A DNA stretch of 32,063 nucleotides, taken from the IMG/VR virus record IMGVR_UViG_3300025109_000039, positions 1-32,063 of that record; one strand, given 5' to 3'. The translations under genes and the position numbers were made by a program. Origin of the DNA: a virus. The notes beneath the pieces were generated by a model. It saw nothing but the letters and a program-made list of their open reading frames with translations, was not told the origin of the DNA and searched no databases. Below are positions 1 to 8,380 of the stretch, in pieces; the first letter of the stretch is position 1, and every line of letters starts with the position of its first letter.

Positions 1-587
1 GTCGATGCTGATGTGGTTCGCGACATCGTCTCGACTCGAGAAGGACGCGCGCCCCTCTCTGAACGCTGTCGGCGCAACCATCGCAGACGAGCGGGACGGA
101 TACTCGTGGTACCTCGGTTCGGTTGTCGCGGTGATGGAAGCGACTGCGTCGTGGGAGGTCGTGTCGAAGGGCCAGACAACTGGATGCCAGCCTCCGTCGG
201 TGCCGACCGAGATTCTCCACGAGACAGGCAGAATCGTGGACAGATGGTCCTCGACCCACGACCACGGAGAGAATCGCTTGTCAGGAGAACAACAGATGGC
301 GACGTCGATGCGGTATTGATTCAGCCGCGGGATGGCTGCGGCGAGTCTGCCGCGGTCGATTCTCTGCGACGACGAGCGCAGCATATAGCGCAGCACGTCG
401 CCCGCGCCAGTCATCGCCGAGCCGTCGGGGTGCATCAACCCGCCGCCGTCGTCGTGAAACTTGCAGAAGAACGAATCGTCGACCTCGGGATGGTTACTCG
501 TGCCCGATCCGATCGTGTTGTTCGTCATCTCTGCGAGCGCAACGGCATGTCCGTTCGCGTCGACCGTGTTCGTCACGGCGCACCGCT
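1..587. repeat. Left copy of imperfect terminal overlap (partner 31477-32063)
   Basis: This stretch aligns without gaps to 31477-32063. By hand comparison there are 18 substitutions (positions 193, 250, 274, 283, 316, 319, 322, 327, 328, 346, 400, 438, 474, 475, 484, 508, 547, 577) and the first 192 bases are identical. It lies inside a tail gene that runs off both window edges in the same frame. The simplest reading is a circular or circularly permuted genome of 31,476 bp whose contig ends come from two strains. True direct terminal repeats are normally identical. Confidence 0.9.
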
Positions 588-1275
588 CCCGCAAGCCAGT
601 TTCGTCGCAAGCAATCCAGACGTGGGTCGCCTCGATGTGGTGACCCGCGATGAGTAGCGAGTGGCTACCGGCGTCGTGATACGAAACCATTTGGACCTGG
701 TAGGAGAAGCCATGCGGCGTGTCGGCGGTGCTCGTGTCGTACTGATACCCCGGTTGCCCGAAGACCCATGGATACCGCTCGCCGCGACTCTTCTCGACAC
801 TGTTGGGCCAGGTGGTCTCGGTGATTCTGGCAGGCTGCGGAGGGAACAAGCCGACATCGTCTGCGAAGACCTCCTCGAGCGAGAATGTCAACGACTCCTC
901 GATGCCTCCGAACTCGCCGTTCCGAACGACGCCATCGAGGAACAGGACAGCCGTCTCCGAGTTGCGCTCGTATAGCCAGAGCTTCCCCCGGGCTGCCGCG
1001 AAGTCATAGCCCCGACTGAACTCCTCCGCGACTTTGACAAGCACCGAAGCGTGGAGAGTTATCTCGACAGTGCGCTCCGAGGGAGTCGCGCCGAAGGGGT
1101 CGATGCCGTCCTCGAACTGCTCGCTGAACTCAAGCCCGCCGACATACTCGAGCTCCTCGCCAGCAATCGTCGCGGTTAGCGGGACGCGAGCGAAGCGGAG
1201 CGTCTGGTCTTTGACGACGAAGTCGAACAGCCACTCGAGGTCGCCGCCTATCAGTTCGGAGGGAAGGAAGGGCAA
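1..1275 (-). CDS. Tail hub-like minor tail protein, N-terminal part (runs off window edge)
   Basis: An open frame runs from a TTG at 1275-1273 to the window edge and joins, across the circular junction, the frame ending at 31021. The whole protein would be 576 residues (1731 nt, in frame). The TTG start is chosen because AGGAAG lies 6 nt upstream, inside the end of the previous gene, whose stop is at 1279-1277; no ATG exists nearby in frame. The N-terminus begins MPFLPSELIGGDLEW. I do not recognise a named domain. Position after the tape measure and the large Asp-box protein, size, and the C-terminal region (GDVLLL, then an FVVEQVTW segment) suit a tail-tip/hub component. Function is inferred from position. 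Confidence 0.72.
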   Translation of the reverse strand, partial: MPFLPSELIGGDLEWLFDFVVKDQTLRFARVPLTATIAGEELEYVGGLEFSEQFEDGIDPFGATPSERTVEITLHASVLVKVAEEFSRGYDFAAARGKLWLYERNSETAVLFLDGVVRNGEFGGIEESLTFSLEEVFADDVGLFPPQPARITETTWPNSVEKSRGERYPWVFGQPGYQYDTSTADTPHGFSYQVQMVSYHDAGSHSLLIAGHHIEATHVWIACDETGLRERCAVTNTVDANGHAVALAEMTNNTIGSGTSNHPEVDDSFFCKFHDDGGGLMHPDGSAMTGAGDVLRYMLRSSSQRIDRGRLAAAIPRLNQYRIDVAICCSPDKRFSPWSWVEDHLSTILPVSWRISVGTDGGWHPVVWPFDTTSHDAVASITATTEPRYHEYPSRSSAMVAPTAFREGRASFSSRDDVANHISID

Positions 1276-1276
1276 G

Positions 1277-4200
1277 TCACACTTCCTCAGTGATGGTGAT
1301 GGTGTTCAGTCGCTGAACCTCATCGACTCCCTCGTTGCCTTGCACAACTTCGTATTGATGCCCGCCGTCGATGCGACCGTACAGGAACAGCTTATCGTCG
1401 GCGAACTGCACGACCTCCATCGACGAGCCGCTCTGAACTGGCAGGCGAGGCATGAAGACGATGGGCTGCGTGCTGCCGCCTGTCTGCCTGACGATGCCTT
1501 CCATCAGCGAGACGGTGTCATGCTTCGACGCGACAGGCAGTCCCGACGCAGTCAGCGCGACGTAGTCTGGATTATTCGCGGTGCCTGCGAGCGTCTCGCT
1601 GTCGTCTGATAGCCCGCCCTGAGTGCGTGTCGCGTCGATTGCAGTCTCTGCCCAGGCGAGCTGGACAGCACGTCGAATGGGTCCGAGATTGTGCGGTCGC
1701 CTCGAGCCGTCGGGTCGACTGATGTCTTGCACGTTCGGCATCGTCTGCCACGACAGACCTCGGTCGAATTGATGACCGAAGACAGCGACCTCGCCGATGA
1801 TGACAGAGCCGATCTGGAAGTATCCGTCCGCGTTCGCTTGCGCGGGGATGCGAAGACGCAAGACAGGCTCGGCAATGGTGACGGCAGGATTGAAGTTGTA
1901 CACGACCGCTCCCATGTTCCGCCGCCAGACAGCAGCGCTGCCAGCAGCGCTCGAGATAGGGTCGCCCGCTGACAACTCCGAAGTCTCGTACATGATCCGA
2001 GCGCTCCGAGTCGGCAGAGTACCCGAGCCATCCGAGTACCAGCTTCCCTCGGTGTTGCCGCGGATGTGCTTGTAGCGCGCGAGCGCAGAGCCCGACCCCA
2101 TGTCGAGCGTCGCGCCCACCAGCTCGTTGCGGTGCAGCCACTTTGGAGCAGTCGCAGCGCTCGACGGGTTCGGCCTGATGATGGACCCGTTGCGTGTGTA
2201 TGTCAGCGGGTCGAGGTCGATGGATGCGTCCAGCTCTGCGAGTGTATGCCAGGCTCCCGAGTAATACCGTTCGAGGAACGCCGACTTGAAGTTGCAGTTT
2301 AGCAAGACGACGCCGAAGGCGAAGTTGCCGAAGTCGAGCGACCACGCGGCGTGCTTGTCTTCGAGCCTCCAGACGATTGTCTGTTCGGTCAGCGAGCCGC
2401 CTGGCGTCTCTTCTCTCGACCGCCACGGAACGCGCGGGCTCGCGTTGCTGGTCGTGTCGATATTCTCAATGCCGAAGTCATAGCGTGGCTCGATTGTCCA
2501 CTTGTCTCCTTCTTTGCCTGGCCCATCGCCAGCAGAGATTCGGACGCCGTCGATGAGTAGCGCGGGAACCGTCGGCCATTCTCTCGAGTTCAGCGCGGAG
2601 ACCCTGACTTGTGGGTCGGTGGTCGTCCCGCCGATCCAGTTCGCGACGTACTCGAGCCCCTGACGCGGAGCGAACTCTCGCCCAGCGACGCTGCTGCCGA
2701 CGAAGCTCCACCGGCTAACTGCCACGCCTGTGTTGACGTGTCCCCAGTCGAGTCGAGAGCGCTGCGTCAGCGACCCGCCACCACCGCCCGTCTGGTCGAT
2801 AATGCCATCGGTTGCGACCGCTGGGGTTAGCGCTCGGCGTTGCGTACCTAGCCCGCCAGCGGTGTCGTGCTCTTCGTGGTCCCTGCCGTAAAACAGCGCG
2901 ACCTCTCCAGTCGCGACATTGCCGCCAGCGAGCGCGATATATATCCACGTCGGATCGGTCATGTCGAAGTCGACATCGACGACCGTGCTGCCGTCGTCTT
3001 CGTCGAGCAGTCGGAACCCGGTCGTGTTGATGCAGAGTTTCACCGCATGGTTGAAGGATGCGTTGACGGTGCCCGGCGTCGTCTCGCAGTCGGTCACCCG
3101 AAGAATCAGGCCACACTCTGTTGTCGTCCTCGAGCCGCCCGAGACGCACTGAACCCGGACGGCGACGGTGTTGACTCGCTCGTCGCCGTAGCCCGCAGCC
3201 TCTGCGATATTGTAGGAGACGACTCCAGTCGCCGACGTCAACGTCAACTCGCCGACGTTAACAGTCAGCGCGGACGACGATGACCCAGAGGTCAGCTCGA
3301 CCCATCCCGAATCGTCTGGCAGTACGACTGGCAGGTAGCACCGACCCTTCAGCGCGGAGCTGGTCGTATCCGACTCGGGCGACCAGCCGATGTAGCTGGT
3401 CGGATTGAAGACGTCGGTGCCGTGCGTAGCGCAGACAGTCTGCCGCGCATGCCCGCCGAGATATAGGACGCTGATGCGCTCCTCGTCTGCGAAGCCATGC
3501 GTCTCTGCGCCCTCTCCATCCTCGCCTGAGTAGTAGGTGTCGTAATCGAAGAATGACAGCACGACAGCACGACCGCCGACAGAGTTCGCGGCGTACTTCA
3601 TCGCGTGAACCTTGTCCATGTAGATACAGCCCTGCGTGGCGTATGTCAGCCAGGAGTGACCGCTGTCTTCGGAGCGGAAGATTGCAGTCATGGTGGTGTG
3701 CGAGTAGCCCTGCCCGCCGAAGTTCGCCAGCAGGTAGCAGGTTCGGTCCTCGTCTCGCCATGTCCAGATACACGCCTCCTCCTGAATGACGAGGTCGGTC
3801 GATGTTGCGGCGTTGGCGACGTACTCGCCGAGCTGGTTATAGATAGGCTGCGCCGGGTCGACTGGCCCGCACCGATACTTCGCCTTGCCTGCTGCGAGCC
3901 CGCTGCCTCGGTCTGCGTAGCCGACGAGGAAGATGCCGTTGTCGAGCCCCTCGACTGTTGGCGAATACCCCTGCTGGCCCCCCGTACCATAGCCACCTGT
4001 CGACGCGCTGAACTCGGTGCCGACTTGGTCGAAGGTACAGCCGAGGTCGTAGCTTATCCACTGTTCCATTCTCGGCTCTGCGGCTCCCACCTGACTGCTC
4101 GTCAGCATCAGCACGACGCCCGCAGAATACGAGACAGCCATCCCACTGATAGGCTCGGCGCTATCGTTCAAGACGCTGTTCGCGTAGTTCGTCCACGTCG

Positions 4201-4897
4201 CTCCGCTATCGTCGCTCGATGTCGCGTTGACTTGGTTCGCGTTGGCGTCGACCCAGAACATGACGACGCGCCCGCTCGGAAGAGCGACGAGAGAGACCGG
4301 ACGGTCGTCTGCGTTCGCTCCGTCGAGACTTGTCCACGTTGACTCCCAGACCCCCGTACTCGGGTCGTATCTGACGACGACGAGAGTGCCGTCTCCCGAC
4401 GCCAAGCTCTTCTCATAGTACGCACCGAGCAGGTCGCCGAAGTGGAGGCGAATTAAATCGGGGCGGGTGTACATGTCTTCGACGTTCAGGTCGAGCGGGT
4501 TTGGAAAGCGTCGCTCGCCGTCCCACCCGGTGATGACTTGGTACCCATCGTGACCGTACGGGAGCGACCTCTCGTACCCATCTGGCCCGAACGTGTCCTC
4601 GCTTGCGTCGTCGTGCCAGACGAACCCGCCATCAGACGGCAGCGGGTGTCCCGCCGTGCGTGTCTCGACTGTGTAAGACGTGCCTGCCGTCTGCGTCTCG
4701 CTCGCCTTGAGGATTAGACTTGAGCGCTGCTGCGGCTCTGGCACGCCCGCCTTGACTCCCTGCTGCGTGAAGCTCGAGCCGTACGGCGCGGCGACCCTCG
4801 CTCCCTGGATCGCGCCGTGCTGGATGCGTGGGTCTTGCAAGACGATGCCTTGCAGCTTCCCGTCCTTGCCGACTGGCGGCGTCTTATTCGCTCCCAT
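1277..4897 (-). CDS. Large tail protein with sialidase-type Asp-box (BNR) repeats
   Basis: This 1206-residue protein is the second gene after the tape measure's promoter-proximal neighbours and directly precedes the hub-like gene. Its N-terminal third carries three Asp-box motifs (S-x-D-x-G-x-T/S-W/F): residues 228-235 (SDDSGATW), 282-289 (SYDLGCTF) and 409-416 (SEDSGHSW). In known families these sit on beta-turns of sialidase/BNR six-bladed propellers. The remainder looks beta-rich, with no recognisable catalytic triad. ATG at 4897 follows GGAAGG by 8 nt, just after the tape-measure stop. A role in tail-tip or receptor/glycan recognition is inferred; enzymatic activity is not shown, since Asp-boxes also occur in non-enzymatic propellers. 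Confidence 0.75.
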   Translation of the reverse strand: MGANKTPPVGKDGKLQGIVLQDPRIQHGAIQGARVAAPYGSSFTQQGVKAGVPEPQQRSSLILKASETQTAGTSYTVETRTAGHPLPSDGGFVWHDDASEDTFGPDGYERSLPYGHDGYQVITGWDGERRFPNPLDLNVEDMYTRPDLIRLHFGDLLGAYYEKSLASGDGTLVVVRYDPSTGVWESTWTSLDGANADDRPVSLVALPSGRVVMFWVDANANQVNATSSDDSGATWTNYANSVLNDSAEPISGMAVSYSAGVVLMLTSSQVGAAEPRMEQWISYDLGCTFDQVGTEFSASTGGYGTGGQQGYSPTVEGLDNGIFLVGYADRGSGLAAGKAKYRCGPVDPAQPIYNQLGEYVANAATSTDLVIQEEACIWTWRDEDRTCYLLANFGGQGYSHTTMTAIFRSEDSGHSWLTYATQGCIYMDKVHAMKYAANSVGGRAVVLSFFDYDTYYSGEDGEGAETHGFADEERISVLYLGGHARQTVCATHGTDVFNPTSYIGWSPESDTTSSALKGRCYLPVVLPDDSGWVELTSGSSSSALTVNVGELTLTSATGVVSYNIAEAAGYGDERVNTVAVRVQCVSGGSRTTTECGLILRVTDCETTPGTVNASFNHAVKLCINTTGFRLLDEDDGSTVVDVDFDMTDPTWIYIALAGGNVATGEVALFYGRDHEEHDTAGGLGTQRRALTPAVATDGIIDQTGGGGGSLTQRSRLDWGHVNTGVAVSRWSFVGSSVAGREFAPRQGLEYVANWIGGTTTDPQVRVSALNSREWPTVPALLIDGVRISAGDGPGKEGDKWTIEPRYDFGIENIDTTSNASPRVPWRSREETPGGSLTEQTIVWRLEDKHAAWSLDFGNFAFGVVLLNCNFKSAFLERYYSGAWHTLAELDASIDLDPLTYTRNGSIIRPNPSSAATAPKWLHRNELVGATLDMGSGSALARYKHIRGNTEGSWYSDGSGTLPTRSARIMYETSELSAGDPISSAAGSAAVWRRNMGAVVYNFNPAVTIAEPVLRLRIPAQANADGYFQIGSVIIGEVAVFGHQFDRGLSWQTMPNVQDISRPDGSRRPHNLGPIRRAVQLAWAETAIDATRTQGGLSDDSETLAGTANNPDYVALTASGLPVASKHDTVSLMEGIVRQTGGSTQPIVFMPRLPVQSGSSMEVVQFADDKLFLYGRIDGGHQYEVVQGNEGVDEVQRLNTITITEEV

Positions 4898-4900
4898 TAT

Positions 4901-7432
4901 CTATGCCTTCCCGCTTCTCGCATCATGCCTGCCGACTCGTGGTCGTACACTACCAAACGCGCGAGACAGTCGCGACGAGCTGATTCGGAGAGTGTCGTGC
5001 ATGATTGCCTCCGTTGTTCGCGGGCCGACTCTGATGATGTTCACGGTGCCACCACCCGCGCCTGCGCCTGCGTTCAGAGCGTCGACTCCTCGCTCGCCTC
5101 CTGCGGCTGCTACTCCCTGCGGCGAGAGCATAGCCTCGCCCTGCCTGGCCCGCACGAAGACCTCGTCGGACGCCATCGACTGCCCCGACAGGCCCGCAGG
5201 TATCATGCCGCCCGAGTGTAGCTGCGGCGGCTGCTCGGCTGCGATTGCTGCGATTGACGCAGCGCCAGCGATGCCAGCGGCAGCGGCAGCGACAATGCCC
5301 GCGGGGAACGGGACCGTTGTCAATCCGTTGATGACGGCCAATGCCGTCGAGATTATGGCAGACGTGAGCGAGACTGCCTTATTAGCTCGCCAGGCGTCGA
5401 GCGCTGCCTCCTTCTCTGCAGCTGACTGCTCCTCGAGGACAGCCTTCTCGCGCTCGAGCTGCTCTCTCGCTGAGTTGGTCAAATCGCCCATCAGCGCTTC
5501 GTCGATGTCTGCGATTCTGTCCGACGTCTCTGCGAACGCCACAGCCTTCTCGTCATATACCACCTTGGCCATCGCGCCGATAGCGTCGAAGACCTCTCGG
5601 TGCATGCTCATGATTTGAGCATTGACGACGGCAAGGTCTTCCATGTCCTTGTCCCACGTCTCTCGCATGAACTCGCCCTGGGTCTGCGAGTTCGCCATAC
5701 GCTCTGCATGTAGCTCGGCGTCCATCTGCTTCTGTAGCTCGACCGCCTCCTCTGCGTTCCGCACACCCTCGAAGCGCATATCCCTCTCGGCGTTCGCCAT
5801 CTCGACCATGAGGTCTGCGCGCTTCTGAGCATATTCCTGCTCCACCCCTTCGATGCGCTTCATCGCCGCCTCTGCAAGCTCCGCCTTCTTCGCTGCGGAA
5901 ACCCCAGTGGCGGCGATTGCATCTCCTGCCGTCTCCTGAATTGTCTCGAGCAGACGCGCTTCCTCTGCGTCGAGCTTCTCGATGTCTTCGAGCCTGTCGA
6001 TGGTCGCTTGCTCGTTCGCCTTCGACCACGTCTCGACTTGCGTCGTCGCTGCCGCCATGTTCGCCTTGGCTGCTGCTGCGTATGCCTTGCTCCGCGCCGC
6101 TCTCTTCTTCTCGTCCTCTGCTGCTTTCTTGCGAGCCTCTGCGAGCTTCTTCTCCTTCTCTGCCAGGTCTCTTGATGCGTCCTGCGCCTTCAGTCGAGCA
6201 TCAGACAGCCTCGCCTCTTCCATCTCGAGCAGCTTCGTCCAGGTTCGCAACTCCTTGGCGGCTCCGATTCGTCCGCCATGACGCAGCTTCCCGTCCTCAT
6301 AAATCTGATTACTGGAGCTGTTCAGCTCCCGCTCGATTTGGGCGACATCCTCCAGAGTCTTCGTATGGTCGCGCCAAGGAGTTGCCTTGATTAGATCGTT
6401 CAAAAACTTCTGCTTCTCTCGAGCTTCGGCGACCACTCCGGATAGCTCGGCGATCTTCCCCTTGTATTTTTCAAGGTCTGCGGAGGAGTCGCTCTGCGCC
6501 GCTGCCGCATCCGATGTCTCTTTCTTGAACCGCTCGACCTCGTCGGTCAGCCCGATGAACTTCTCGGCCACGAAGGCAACCGCCTTGGCTGTCGCCTCCA
6601 GCACCCCCGTCTCCGAGAGGACTTGAAACATCTCGCCGAGCTTGGTCACGATGACAGTCACCACAGGAATCAGAGGCTCGAGCGCGCCGTCCTTGAGTCG
6701 CTGCCACTGTCTCGTTGCGATGGTGACAGCGTCGGTCAGGAACTCGCTCTCCTTCGCTGTCTCGTTGCTGATGATGCCAGCAGCCTTGACCATCTCCGAA
6801 GACTTCCGAATCGCGGCGCCGCCCTCGTCGAAGGCTGCGAGCATGTCGACCGCGCCTCGACCGAGCAGCGCTTGCGCCGCTTGCGCTCGCTTGCTCTGGC
6901 TGGTCATGGCGACCATGCCGTCTGCGATGAGTGCGATCTTCTCGTCGAGCGGGACTGCCTCGAGCTGCTCGAAGGTCAGGTTCAAGTCCTCGAGTGCCTC
7001 GACTTGCATCTTGCTGCCTTTTGCAGCCATGCCGAGGTTGACGCTGAGCTTCTGGATTGCGTTCGCTGTCGTCTCTGCTGCGACGCCGCCAAGCTCGAGC
7101 GCTCCTTGCATGACTTGCAAGTCCTCTGCCGAAGTGCCAATGGCGCGGGCCTTCTTGGCAATTACGTCGGCTCTAGCTGCGAAGTCGATAGTCGCCTGCG
7201 ATGCTTTGACGAGCGCAACGCCGAGCGCTGCTGACGCGGCGACCATCGCCATAAGAGCGGGGTGCGCCTTGACAAACTGCTTCCCCATCGCGAGCGCACC
7301 GCCCGCGCCCTTCTTGTTGAACGTATCGTCGAACGAGCCGCCGAGCTTGTCGCTGTCTTGCTGTACTTGGTCGAGGCTGCCTTGGAGCTGGCTGGTATCT
7401 CCGACGAACTCGAACCGAATCTTGCGTGCCAT
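4901..7432 (-). CDS. Tail tape measure protein
   Basis: 843 residues, the longest gene but one. The tape measure sets tail length and passes through the tube lumen. The N-terminus is followed by an alanine-rich hydrophobic stretch (about residues 55-77), long charged heptad-like coiled coil with many K/E/A residues (about 320-480), and a second hydrophobic, alanine/glycine-rich segment (about 690-745), then a glycine-rich C-terminus with GGMIPAGLSG and an RQGEAMLSP motif typical of tape-measure ends. It lies just after the tail-chaperone locus, the standard position. AAGGAG precedes the ATG by 6 nt. At about 0.15 nm per residue, a family rule of thumb, the tail would be roughly 125 nm. Confidence 0.93.
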   Translation of the reverse strand: MARKIRFEFVGDTSQLQGSLDQVQQDSDKLGGSFDDTFNKKGAGGALAMGKQFVKAHPALMAMVAASAALGVALVKASQATIDFAARADVIAKKARAIGTSAEDLQVMQGALELGGVAAETTANAIQKLSVNLGMAAKGSKMQVEALEDLNLTFEQLEAVPLDEKIALIADGMVAMTSQSKRAQAAQALLGRGAVDMLAAFDEGGAAIRKSSEMVKAAGIISNETAKESEFLTDAVTIATRQWQRLKDGALEPLIPVVTVIVTKLGEMFQVLSETGVLEATAKAVAFVAEKFIGLTDEVERFKKETSDAAAAQSDSSADLEKYKGKIAELSGVVAEAREKQKFLNDLIKATPWRDHTKTLEDVAQIERELNSSSNQIYEDGKLRHGGRIGAAKELRTWTKLLEMEEARLSDARLKAQDASRDLAEKEKKLAEARKKAAEDEKKRAARSKAYAAAAKANMAAATTQVETWSKANEQATIDRLEDIEKLDAEEARLLETIQETAGDAIAATGVSAAKKAELAEAAMKRIEGVEQEYAQKRADLMVEMANAERDMRFEGVRNAEEAVELQKQMDAELHAERMANSQTQGEFMRETWDKDMEDLAVVNAQIMSMHREVFDAIGAMAKVVYDEKAVAFAETSDRIADIDEALMGDLTNSAREQLEREKAVLEEQSAAEKEAALDAWRANKAVSLTSAIISTALAVINGLTTVPFPAGIVAAAAAGIAGAASIAAIAAEQPPQLHSGGMIPAGLSGQSMASDEVFVRARQGEAMLSPQGVAAAGGERGVDALNAGAGAGGGTVNIIRVGPRTTEAIMHDTLRISSSRLSRAFGSVRPRVGRHDARSGKA

Positions 7433-7441
7433 GCTCGCTCC

Positions 7442-7795
7442 TTACTGCTGCAACCAGAAGTCCAGCGTCTTCTCGCTTGCGCCGCCCTGCTTCCACGCAG
7501 AACGAAGGCCCGCGCCTTGCTTGTCCTTGCTCGGTGCCGGGTGCGACATCAGCCAGACATGGGCCATGTCTCCTGCTGTCGCTGGCGTCCCGGTCATCAT
7601 GCGAAGGTCGGACGGCTTCAGCGCAGACGCTCGTCCGCTCCCCTTGCGGTGGTCTGTCGCTCGAAGGATCTGCCAGTACGCTCGAAGTTCGAGACGTGTC
7701 TCCTCGTCGAACTGGAGCAGCGCGTGCGGCTCCCCGAACAGCGAGACTCCTAGGTCGAGGTCAAGGAAGTCTCCGAACCCGTCCGGGGTACAGTA
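7442..7795 (-). CDS. Tail assembly chaperone extension (gpT-like), start unclear, probably frameshift-expressed
   Basis: This frame is open from about 7920 to a TAA at 7444-7442, 9 nt before the tape measure ATG. It lies in the -1 frame relative to the upstream chaperone ORF. The translation looks like real protein (for example DFLDLDLGVSLFGEPHALLQ, then RLELRAYWQILR, ending in LDFWLQQ). It has no ATG, GTG or TTG before an internal ATG pair near 7600. A -1 ribosomal shift near GAT-TTT-ACT (7800-7792) would fuse it to the upstream ORF; coordinates given start there and yield 117 residues. The alternative is a CTG at 7741 with AGGAG 5 nt upstream, giving 99 residues. A sequencing indel is a third option. 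Confidence 0.62.
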   Translation of the reverse strand, partial: YCTPDGFGDFLDLDLGVSLFGEPHALLQFDEETRLELRAYWQILRATDHRKGSGRASALKPSDLRMMTGTPATAGDMAHVWLMSHPAPSKDKQGAGLRSAWKQGGASEKTLDFWLQQ

Positions 7796-8247
7796 AAATC
7801 CACGCGCTCCTGCACCTCCTTGGCAGGCGACGGGAACGCAATCATCAACTTGGTCACCATCTCGTTGCCGAGCACTGTCACCTGGTCTTGGGAGTAGCCC
7901 GCTTCGTACAGCTCGCCCATGACCTCAGCACCGAACTCCATCAGACCGTCGACGCCGCGCTCGAAGTCTCGACGCTTCGTCTCCATCTCCAGTTCGCGAT
8001 GTCGCCAACAGATGCCAATGGCTGCGCCGACTGACTCTTCGACAAGCTCGGCTTGGACGTCTTCGATGTTGCCGACGGCGTCTCGATTGATGTTCCACAA
8101 GCCCGACTGGATGAGTGGCTTCAAGAGTCGAGCAGCGATAGACGGTCGCGGGACGCGGTAGTCGTGGTCGCCGTGACCTGGCACGAACGCAACGAAGTAG
8201 GCGGGCGAGCTATCAGGAATCGTCCGAGGATGCTGGAGTCGACGCAC
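7750..8247 (-). CDS. Tail assembly chaperone (gpG-like)
   Basis: The frame lies between tail tube and tape measure, where siphophages encode tail assembly chaperones. Its protein contains FVAFVPGHGDHDYRVPRPSI, a mixed helical middle, and ends TGSETSLTST. The start is uncertain. There is no ATG at its head; a GTG at 8247 (165 residues) has AAGG about 9 nt upstream and overlaps the 55-residue ORF by 35 nt. Alternatively the frame is entered by +1 shifting at the end of the 55-residue ORF (UCC-UGA-U, 8218-8212), which would make a 209-residue fusion. A -1 shift near its own end may add a further 117 residues. Confidence 0.68.
   Translation of the reverse strand: MRRLQHPRTIPDSSPAYFVAFVPGHGDHDYRVPRPSIAARLLKPLIQSGLWNINRDAVGNIEDVQAELVEESVGAAIGICWRHRELEMETKRRDFERGVDGLMEFGAEVMGELYEAGYSQDQVTVLGNEMVTKLMIAFPSPAKEVQERVDFTVPRTGSETSLTST
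7792..7821 (-). other. Candidate -1 ribosomal frameshift signal between chaperone ORFs
   Basis: On the minus strand AAGGAGGTG (7821-7813), a full match to the anti-SD, and a second CAGGAG (7812-7807) sit 14 and 8 nt upstream of TTTT (7798-7795). The upstream frame reads GAT-TTT-ACT here. tRNA-Phe on TTT can slip back one base and re-pair with TTT because the preceding base is T. Internal SDs about 10 nt upstream stimulate -1 shifting in E. coli dnaX. The site is not a canonical X-XXY-YYZ heptamer, so this is a candidate only. Neither SD is followed by a start codon in the downstream frame. Confidence 0.42.
8212..8221 (-). other. Candidate +1 frameshift site (GAT TCC TGA T)
   Basis: The 55-residue ORF ends GAT-TCC-TGA, followed at once by TAG in the same frame. 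Skipping the T at 8215 places the ribosome on GAT-AGC-TCG in the downstream chaperone frame. UCC-UGA-U is the exact core of the animal antizyme +1 site, and Listeria phage PSA uses a CCC-UGA +1 site in structural genes. I see no adjacent SD or pseudoknot that would stimulate it. The alternative is initiation at GTG 8247. Confidence 0.4.
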
Positions 8248-8380
8248 CGTTCCCGCCCTTCTTCTTCGCCGCCTTGGCGACTTCTTTGGAGAGTTCAGCT
8301 TGAAGGAGCGCGATGTCCGACGAGCGTCGCTTGCGAGCGTCGGCAATCTGCTCTTGTAGTTTCTCGACCTTGCTAGCCAT
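8213..8380 (-). CDS. Small charged helical protein upstream of tail chaperone (55 aa)
   Basis: Starts MASKVEKLQEQIADARKRR and ends PASSDDS. It is lysine/glutamate/alanine-rich, predicted as one helix or coiled coil with a lysine patch (AKAAKKKGG). The ATG at 8380 shares one base with the tail-tube stop (TGATG), so translation is probably coupled; an upstream in-frame GTG near 8410 would lie inside the tail-tube gene and is less likely. It overlaps the next chaperone frame and may be its N-terminal part through +1 recoding. Function is inferred from position. Confidence 0.65.
   Translation of the reverse strand: MASKVEKLQEQIADARKRRSSDIALLQAELSKEVAKAAKKKGGNGASTPASSDDS

Noticed and set aside
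1-587. True direct terminal repeats
   Set aside because: Terminal repeats kept by replication are normally identical; 18 mostly silent differences fit a circular genome assembled from two strains better.
6642-7796. Long plus-strand ORF of 384 residues over the tape measure and chaperone genes
   Set aside because: It is antisense to strongly supported genes, is rich in Ser/Ala/Arg as expected from the reversed codon bias, and has no SD or motif.
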